Shown: in pieces, positions 58,964 to 64,000 of the stretch | Numbering within the stretch: the stretch's first letter is position 1 | How the letters are laid out: the number at the start of each line of letters is the position of its first letter | Source: JANWWM01 sp046292465 | GTDB taxonomy: Bacteria > Bacteroidota > Chlorobiia > Chlorobiales > Thermochlorobacteraceae | Reading direction: 5' to 3' | DNA length: 64,000 nt | NCBI GenBank assembly: GCA_046292465.1 | Contig: JBKBRB010000010.1 | Span: forward strand, 22,626-86,625 | Notes under the pieces: generated by a model | Seen by the model: only the letters and a program-made list of their open reading frames with translations | Database searches by the model: none | What the model was told of the DNA's origin: nothing | Translations under genes and position numbers: made by a program

Positions 58964-60289
58964 TTACTTTCCAACTCTATACGGCGGAATGATAATTCCG
59001 GTGCATTCGCCGAAGCCAATGCGGCGCGCGCCTTCCTTTTCGCAATAGGCTTTGATGATAATTTCGTCGCCGTCTTCAATGAAACTGCGCTTTTCGCCTG
59101 TGGGCAATTCAACGGGCGATTCGCCGCGCCAAGCGCGCTCGAGCAAACAGCCGGCTTCTTCGCGCGTTTTTCCTGATACTGTGCCGCTTGCGAATAAATC
59201 GCCTGTGTGAAAATTACAGCCGTTCGAGGCATGGTGCGTGAGCATTTGCGCGGGCGTCCAATACATATCCTTGAAACTCCCTTTGCTAATTTGGAAGGGC
59301 GGAAGGTTTTGCTTTTGCATTTGATTGGTGCGAATGAACACTTCAATCGTGATGTCCAAACCGCCGTGCTGTGCGTTTTCAGGTGAATAAAGATACGGCA
59401 GAACTTTCGGCTCACTTTCACCGCGCACGAAAGCCGGCACGCGGAACGGCGCAAGGGCTTCGAGTGTAACAATCCAAGGCGAAATGCTCGTCGCAAAATT
59501 TTTGGAAAGAAACGGACCAAGCGGCTGATACTCCCAACGCTGAATGTCGCGCGCCGACCAATCATTGACAATGCACGCGCCCCAAATGTGCGATTCGGCT
59601 TGTCGAATCGGAATCATCTGCCCAAACCCCGTCGATGTTCCGACAAAAAATCCAATCTCGGCTTCGTAATCCAATCGGCGCGACGGCATGAACTTCGGCT
59701 CGGTTTTATCATCGGAATTGATTTGACCGTTCGGACGGCGAATTTTTCTGCCTGAAATGACAATCGAAGAGGCTCTGCCGTGATAGGCAATCGGAACATA
59801 TTTGTAGTTCGGCAAAAGCGGATTTTCAGGACGAAGCATCGTGCCGACATTCGTGGCGTGATAAATGGACGCATAAAAATCGGTGAAGTCGCCAATGCGC
59901 ACAGGATTGAGCATCTCGATTTTCTCGCGCTCAAACAAGTGATGTTTGAGTTTCTCTTGAAGGTCTTTTGGTGCATCGCTTCGCAAGGCTTTGGAAAGTG
60001 CTTGCCGCAGTTCCGACGACGCCTCGTTGCCAAGTGCCATGAGTTGATTGAGAAATCCCTTCGTGCAAGCGGTTTTGATTTCTGATGAAACATCCAACAA
60101 GTTATTTAACGCGACCGAAGTCAAGTCGAGAACTTTATCGCCGATTGCTACGCAGAGATGTGGCGAAAAATTTTTCGGTGATTTGAATGCGCCGAACGGA
60201 AGATTCTGAATGGGAAAATCGGTGTGCGGGTCATTGGCAGAGTCAACCCACGATTTGAGGTCGGGATTGTGTGTGTCGTTTTGTTTCAT
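58964..60289 (-). CDS. fahA: Fumarylacetoacetase
   Basis: The 441-residue protein matches FAH: N-terminal FGAFKSPKNFSPHLCVAIG, catalytic centre DFYASIYHATNVGTMLRP (Asp and His), metal ligands in LDYEAEIGFFVG and VNDWSARDIQRWEYQ, and the Lys in FLSKNFATSISPW. It hydrolyses fumarylacetoacetate to fumarate and acetoacetate in the final step of tyrosine/homogentisate breakdown. Homogentisate dioxygenase and HPPD genes are not in the window. Its start overlaps the stop of the upstream gene at 60286 by 4 nt. Confidence 0.95.
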   Translation of the reverse strand: MKQNDTHNPDLKSWVDSANDPHTDFPIQNLPFGAFKSPKNFSPHLCVAIGDKVLDLTSVALNNLLDVSSEIKTACTKGFLNQLMALGNEASSELRQALSKALRSDAPKDLQEKLKHHLFEREKIEMLNPVRIGDFTDFYASIYHATNVGTMLRPENPLLPNYKYVPIAYHGRASSIVISGRKIRRPNGQINSDDKTEPKFMPSRRLDYEAEIGFFVGTSTGFGQMIPIRQAESHIWGACIVNDWSARDIQRWEYQPLGPFLSKNFATSISPWIVTLEALAPFRVPAFVRGESEPKVLPYLYSPENAQHGGLDITIEVFIRTNQMQKQNLPPFQISKGSFKDMYWTPAQMLTHHASNGCNFHTGDLFASGTVSGKTREEAGCLLERAWRGESPVELPTGEKRSFIEDGDEIIIKAYCEKEGARRIGFGECTGIIIPPYRVGK

Positions 60290-61179
60290 GAATTGAGCAG
60301 ATGGTGTTTTTTAAGGTCTTCAATCGGTTCTTCAAATGAACAAGAGCCAAAAGCAATGGCAAATTGTGCACGGGCACGTTCCAACATAGAAGCGTCCAAA
60401 GTATGTGTGCGCCAGCGTGCGTTTGCTTCACTGAAAGAAAATTGTGCAAGGTCGGTTTCGCTCAAAAGGTTGGCGAGGTCAGATTCCGCCATGCCACAAT
60501 AGGCAAACGCGCTGGCAAGAAAAACGTTGAGAAATCCGAACATCGTGCCGCTTGGGCTATCAGGCGCGTAAGTAAGGCGATAAGTGGCGCGAATCGGGTG
60601 ATGCAATCCAGCAGTAGCCTTGAAGGCAAGTTGATGTTTGGCACAAAGGAAAATAAACCGTGCTAAATCGCTCGGCGAAGGAAACGCCTCGGCAACAACG
60701 CCGCCTGTTCGCACTTTCGCACGTGCGCCTTTCTGCTGAATGGCTTCAAGAAGCGGTTCAGGATTGTGAGCAATCGGAATTTCAATAAACGAGATAAGCG
60801 ACGGCGGAAGATTCAGCCGTTCTATTTCTTCAACAGAAGAAGATTTCAACTCAATCGTGTCAATAAGCAACGAGCGCGGCGCACGTGAAAAACGAGTATT
60901 AAACATGTCAATCGCGAGCAGTTCGCTCTTAACATCATTTCCGACAAGCGCGGAAAGATGCCATGTTTGATTGCGCAAGTCAGGCGCAAGTGCATGAACG
61001 GCATCTGAAAATTCTTCCAAGCGTGAAACGGGGACGATAAATCGCGCAAGTGCCCAACGGTGCGGGCTTTGAAGGTAATGCGCATAATTGGTAACAGCGT
61101 CGGTCATTGAAAGCGAGGCAGGCGGGAACAAGCCCGCGTAGTCAATGATGTGATTTAGAAGTGTTCGTAATGCGCGCAT
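60286..61179 (-). CDS. Conserved protein of unknown function coupled to fahA
   Basis: From ATG 61179 the product has 297 residues. It opens MRALRTLLNHIIDYAGLFPP, then alternates strands and helices in the manner of a TIM barrel: RFIVPVSRLEEF, FIEIPIAHNPEPLLEAI, ARAKVRTGGVVAEAFPS, AFKATAGLHHPIR. Conserved Lys, Arg, His and Gly-Gly in these strands suggest an active site. I cannot name a family. The 4-nt overlap with fahA implies coupled translation, so a role in tyrosine or related catabolism is possible but unproven. Confidence 0.7.
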   Translation of the reverse strand: MRALRTLLNHIIDYAGLFPPASLSMTDAVTNYAHYLQSPHRWALARFIVPVSRLEEFSDAVHALAPDLRNQTWHLSALVGNDVKSELLAIDMFNTRFSRAPRSLLIDTIELKSSSVEEIERLNLPPSLISFIEIPIAHNPEPLLEAIQQKGARAKVRTGGVVAEAFPSPSDLARFIFLCAKHQLAFKATAGLHHPIRATYRLTYAPDSPSGTMFGFLNVFLASAFAYCGMAESDLANLLSETDLAQFSFSEANARWRTHTLDASMLERARAQFAIAFGSCSFEEPIEDLKKHHLLNS

Positions 61180-61278
61180 ACTGCAGTTGATTTGGCAACG
61201 CAAACTAATAAAATTCGGCGCAACGCGAAAGAAGTGAGCGAATTGAAATGGAACACTGTGAGAATCATAATGAATAGT

Positions 61279-61348
61279 GAGTAATGAATAATGAGTAATG
61301 AATAATGAGTAATGAATAATGAGTAATGAATAATGAGTAATGAATAAT
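61279..61348. repeat. Five perfect 14-bp tandem repeats (GAGTAATGAATAAT)
   Basis: Five identical 14-bp units run head-to-tail over 61279-61348, with degenerate units at both ends. Each unit is two heptamers (GAGTAAT/GAATAAT), the complement of the ATTACTC/ATTATTC heptamers also found at 45774-45801. They fill the space between the fahA-linked gene start and pyrC. Confidence 0.85.
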
Positions 61349-61390
61349 GAAGAATGGCATGCTTGCTGTTACTTCATTACTCGTTAGTCC

Positions 61391-61441
61391 GTCCTTCCGA
61401 ACAGCGTGAGGAATCCATCACAATGAATAGCGAAGAATTGC
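61391..61441. repeat. Intergenic repeat element, copy 2
   Basis: The 26-bp module at 61391-61416 (GTCCTTCCGAAC...GGAATCC) is the inverse complement of that at 45720-45745 with 4 differences, and AAGAATTGC (61433-61441) is the complement of GCAATTCTT there. With the heptamer array at 61279 the locus holds all parts of copy 1 in inverted orientation, but the two short parts are in a different order. Confidence 0.6.
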
Positions 61442-61475
61442 GTGCTTCTCGTTCCTCACGACTCGTTTCTCATTT

Positions 61476-62795
61476 TTACCAAAGCCAAACCTTCCCCTTG
61501 CACGCTATGCCAATCGGTTTGCCTTTAAGGTGCTTGTTGTAAAAAGGTGAGTTCTTGGATTTTGATTTTAACTGCGATGTATCAACAATCCACTCGTCGT
61601 TCGGTGCGATGAACGAAAGGTTGGCAAGCGTTCCGACTTGAAAGCGAATCGGTGGCAACTTCATTAAACGGCGCGGAATGGTAGAAAGCAATTCAATGGC
61701 GCGATAAGGCGAGATGATGTTTTTATGAACAAGTTCCGTGAAGGTGAGTCCGACTGATGTTTCAAGTCCGACAATGCCGAAGCTGGCTTGCGCAATGCCG
61801 CAATCTTTTTCGTGGCAGGCGTGCGGCGCGTGGTCGGTCGCAATCGCGTCGATAATGCCGTCAGCAAGGGCTTGCAGGATTGCGTCGCGGTCGCGTTCGC
61901 TTCGGAGCGGCGGGTTCATTCTGAAATTGCCGTCGTAGCCAGAGTGAAAGACGTCTTTATCGGTCAAGGTAAAATGGTGCGGCGCAACTTCGCACGAGAC
62001 AAGCAAGCCATCGGCTTTTGATTGGCGCACAAGTTCAATGGCTTCCTTTGTGCTGATGTGTGCAACATGGTAGCGCGGCATGTGTGGCATTGCGGCTTTT
62101 TTGGTGTCAAGCAAGTAGCGGATAAGGTTCAAATCGCGTGAGAGCACAATCGTTTCCGAGATGCTGGGCACGCCGCGCAAGCCTAAGAGCGAGGAATAAA
62201 TGCCTTCGTTCATCACGCCGCCTGCGGAAAGGCAAGTATCTTCGCAATGTTGAATCACGAGCAAATCGAACATTGAGGCGTATTCAAAAGCGAGGCGCAT
62301 GGTGCGCGAGTTCATCACGGGCGCGCCGTCGTCGGAAATGGCTTTCACGCCGGTTTCCCACAGTTCGCCGTAGTTGCAAATTTTTTCGCCCTTGCGTCCT
62401 GCGGTAATTGCGCCAATCACTTCAATTTCAATCGGAAGCGCGGTGGCTTTGTGGTAGAGATAACTTGAAACTTGTGCGTTGTCGACAGGCGGTTCGGTGT
62501 TCGGCATGAGCGCAACGCCTGTAAATCCGCCCGCTAATGCCGAGCGCGTTCCCGTTGCTAAATCTTCTTTGTATTCAAAGCCCGGCTCGCGAAAGTGGCA
62601 GTGCATATCGAACAAGCCCGACGCAATGATTTTACCTGTGAAATCAAAGACTTTATCGCCCTCAATCGGCGTGAGCGTTGCAGGCGCGAAGGCAATCGAT
62701 TCAATCATGCCCGATTCTGAAAGGCGAATTGAGCCAATCGTGTCAAGTGATTCAGCGGGATTGATAAGGTGCGCGTTTTGAAAAAGGTAGGACAT
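61476..62795 (-). CDS. pyrC: Dihydroorotase
   Basis: The 439-residue protein is a type I dihydroorotase. It has the metal-binding LFDMHCHFREPGFEYKEDL, LMPNTEPPVDN, the metal-ligand Asp segment IDAIATDHAPHACHEKDC and GIVGLETSVGLTF. It cyclises carbamoyl aspartate to dihydroorotate in pyrimidine synthesis. The carboxylated-lysine position is occupied differently in type I enzymes; here the region AGRKGEKICNYGEL and AISDDGAPVMNSRTM surrounds it. It is probably in the same transcript as mgtE, whose stop lies 27 bp upstream. Confidence 0.95.
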   Translation of the reverse strand: MSYLFQNAHLINPAESLDTIGSIRLSESGMIESIAFAPATLTPIEGDKVFDFTGKIIASGLFDMHCHFREPGFEYKEDLATGTRSALAGGFTGVALMPNTEPPVDNAQVSSYLYHKATALPIEIEVIGAITAGRKGEKICNYGELWETGVKAISDDGAPVMNSRTMRLAFEYASMFDLLVIQHCEDTCLSAGGVMNEGIYSSLLGLRGVPSISETIVLSRDLNLIRYLLDTKKAAMPHMPRYHVAHISTKEAIELVRQSKADGLLVSCEVAPHHFTLTDKDVFHSGYDGNFRMNPPLRSERDRDAILQALADGIIDAIATDHAPHACHEKDCGIAQASFGIVGLETSVGLTFTELVHKNIISPYRAIELLSTIPRRLMKLPPIRFQVGTLANLSFIAPNDEWIVDTSQLKSKSKNSPFYNKHLKGKPIGIACKGKVWLW

Positions 62796-62822
62796 GGATT
62801 TGTCGATGATTAAAACCCTGCG

Positions 62823-64000
62823 TCAATAGAGATGAAAAACAAGTTTGGCAATCGTGAAATAAATAATCAATCCTGTTGCATCAACTAATGTGGTAATCAG
62901 CGGCGCGGAAAGCACCGTAGCATCTAATCCGAACCGCTCGGCAAGAATCGGAATTTGAGACGCAACTGCGCTCGACCAAATACAAATCGCAACCACACTA
63001 CTGCCGACGATAATTGAAAAATGCCAATCGTTTAGGGTCAAGAACGACCAGCCGAAACCAATCACGCCCAGCATAAAGCCAATCGTAATGCCTGTAAGGG
63101 TTTCGCGCAAAAGCACTTTGAACCAATCTTTCGGCTCAATTTCGCCAATGGCTAAACTGCGAATAATTGTCGAGACTGTCTGCGAGCCTGTGTTTCCGCC
63201 TGTGCCAATAAGCAATGGTGTAAAGACCGCAAGCGCGACCGCAATCGCTTCCGAAATGCTGTCGTGAAAAAACTTCACCACATTGCCGGTGAGCGTGCCG
63301 CCAACGAAAAGAAAGAGAAGCCAGCCAATACGGTTGCGCACCACAAACCAAAGCGGACTGTCGAAATATGTGCGTTCTGCCGCACCGGTCTGAACGCCGC
63401 CCAAACTCAAAAAGTCTTTCGTTTCTTCTTGCTCAATGACGGAAAGCACATCGTCAATCGTTACAATGCCGACGAGAATGCCGTTGCCGTCGGTTACTGG
63501 AAGCGCGACGCGCGCATATTTTTTGAAGTATTCAATCGCGGTTTCTTGGTCGTCGGTTACATTGAGCGAAACGAAATTTTCATTCATCAAATCGCTGACT
63601 AACTTATCTAACGGTGAGAGCAAGAACTCGCGAATTTTGATGTCGTCAATCAAGCGTCCTTTGTCGTCAGTAACGTAAATCACGTTAAGTGTTTCGCTAT
63701 CGCGTCCGTTTTCGCGAATGTAGTCGAGCACTTGTTTGACGGTCCAATCGGGTGGCACGTCGATGTAGTCCGTCGTCATCAAGCGACCGACGCTATTGGG
63801 CGGATAGCCGAGAAGCGACTGTGCGGTGGCGCGCTCTTCGGGCGAAAGAAGCGAGAGCATTTGTTTAACGGCGGCGGCAGGCAGTTCCTCGAGCAGGGCG
63901 GTGCGGTCGTCTTCGGACATATCGTCCAAAATTGCGGCGACTTCTTCTTTGCCCAACGCTTTGATGAGATTTTTTTGCGAATCAAAATCGAGAAACTCAA
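62823..64000 (-). CDS. mgtE: Magnesium transporter MgtE (5'-truncated by the window edge)
   Basis: The fragment (about 392 codons) runs off the right edge with an open frame. It contains the C-terminal part of the MgtE N domain (KEEVAAILDDMSEDDRTALL), two CBS domains (GRLMTTDYIDVPPDWTVKQV; VSDLMNENFVSLNVTDDQE; VGIVTIDDVLSVIEQE) and five membrane helices (IGWLLFLFVGGTLTGNVV, IAVALAVFTPLLIGTGGNTG, TLTGITIGFMLGVIGFG, IIVGSSVVAICIWSS, LITTLVDATGLIIYFTIA). The TGGNTGSQ sequence in the pore region is characteristic. It mediates Mg2+ entry gated by cytosolic Mg2+. The start codon lies outside the window. Confidence 0.95.
   Translation of the reverse strand, partial: EFLDFDSQKNLIKALGKEEVAAILDDMSEDDRTALLEELPAAAVKQMLSLLSPEERATAQSLLGYPPNSVGRLMTTDYIDVPPDWTVKQVLDYIRENGRDSETLNVIYVTDDKGRLIDDIKIREFLLSPLDKLVSDLMNENFVSLNVTDDQETAIEYFKKYARVALPVTDGNGILVGIVTIDDVLSVIEQEETKDFLSLGGVQTGAAERTYFDSPLWFVVRNRIGWLLFLFVGGTLTGNVVKFFHDSISEAIAVALAVFTPLLIGTGGNTGSQTVSTIIRSLAIGEIEPKDWFKVLLRETLTGITIGFMLGVIGFGWSFLTLNDWHFSIIVGSSVVAICIWSSAVASQIPILAERFGLDATVLSAPLITTLVDATGLIIYFTIAKLVFHLY

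Noticed and set aside
58927..59571. Long N-terminal extension of the small membrane protein at 58582
   Set aside because: The extension lies inside fahA in another frame, is rich in Arg, Ser and Lys and has no protein-like pattern; the ATG at 58926 fits the membrane protein well.
61354..61542. Possible 62-residue protein running over the repeat region before pyrC
   Set aside because: The frame runs through the dispersed repeat and overlaps the end of pyrC; it has no ribosome binding site and no conserved pattern. Similar spurious readings arise wherever this repeat family occurs.
1..64000. Prophage, insertion sequence, integron, CRISPR array or rRNA operon
   Set aside because: No transposase, integrase, terminase, cas gene or rRNA sequence was seen. 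The restriction pair and repeats are the only signs of mobility.

Overview
The window looks like a draft chromosome contig from a phototrophic member of the Chlorobiales, most like the aerobic Chloroherpeton/Thermochlorobacter side of the phylum. Supporting evidence: a ferredoxin:thioredoxin reductase catalytic subunit, a thioredoxin-reductase-like ferredoxin-NADP reductase, a PuhE (DUF3623) photosynthetic complex assembly protein, a type IX secretion sorting domain, an isolated atpDC pair with a very short epsilon subunit, and a Bacteroidota-style promoter (TTG-19 nt-TATATTTG) in front of a tRNA. Oxygen-linked catabolism (phenylalanine 4-hydroxylase, fumarylacetoacetase) argues for an aerobic lifestyle. 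The species assignment is inference. A 98-base N run (49244-49341) and both truncated window edges fit a draft or metagenome assembly. No stretch longer than about 300 bases lacks a gene or a described feature.

Layout. 1-6682: a small Pro/Gly/Asn-rich protein gene, a glycosyltransferase, ftrB plus an outer-membrane protein, then a tightly coupled four-gene minus-strand cassette (DUF429 nuclease-like, small conserved protein, kinase-like protein, membrane protein ending in a GrpE-like domain). This cassette is the best candidate here for an undescribed system. 6822-13449: der, an M61 peptidase lipoprotein, a nonaheme cytochrome c and a type IX secreted protein. 13598-22981: phhA, an AlbA_2/Schlafen-like protein, a lipoprotein, a pabB-pabC fusion, an anti-sigma partner-switching module (PP2C phosphatase, STAS, RsbW-like), hutH and tRNA-Thr(CGU). 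23008-31404: atpDC, LD-carboxypeptidase, a two-component pair, and a P-type ATPase with an unknown membrane partner.

31564-44651: fumarase, thioesterase-aroQ, TPR protein, PpiD-like foldase, glycosyltransferase 2, orphan UmuD, PuhE, a frameshifted GGDEF relic, adenosine deaminase, small exported proteins, PspC/LiaF-like membrane proteins and a rhomboid protease. 44684-50170: alpha/beta hydrolase, a TaqI-like restriction-modification pair, a small Cys-rich protein, ferredoxin-NADP reductase and N-carbamoylputrescine amidase (broken by the N run). 50283-64000: an Omp85 protein divergent from a giant beta-propeller/Ig-like repeat protein, an outer-membrane protein, murA, lipoprotein, small membrane protein, fahA coupled to an unknown gene, a heptamer-repeat intergenic region, pyrC and a truncated mgtE.

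How the genes fit together: most are housekeeping (GTP-dependent ribosome assembly, ATP synthesis, pyrimidine, folate, shikimate and peptidoglycan synthesis, Mg2+ uptake). The accessory layer comprises envelope biogenesis and surface proteins, the restriction system, the membrane-GrpE/kinase cassette and the partner-switching module. phhA, hutH and fahA indicate aromatic amino acid and histidine breakdown, scattered rather than in one operon.
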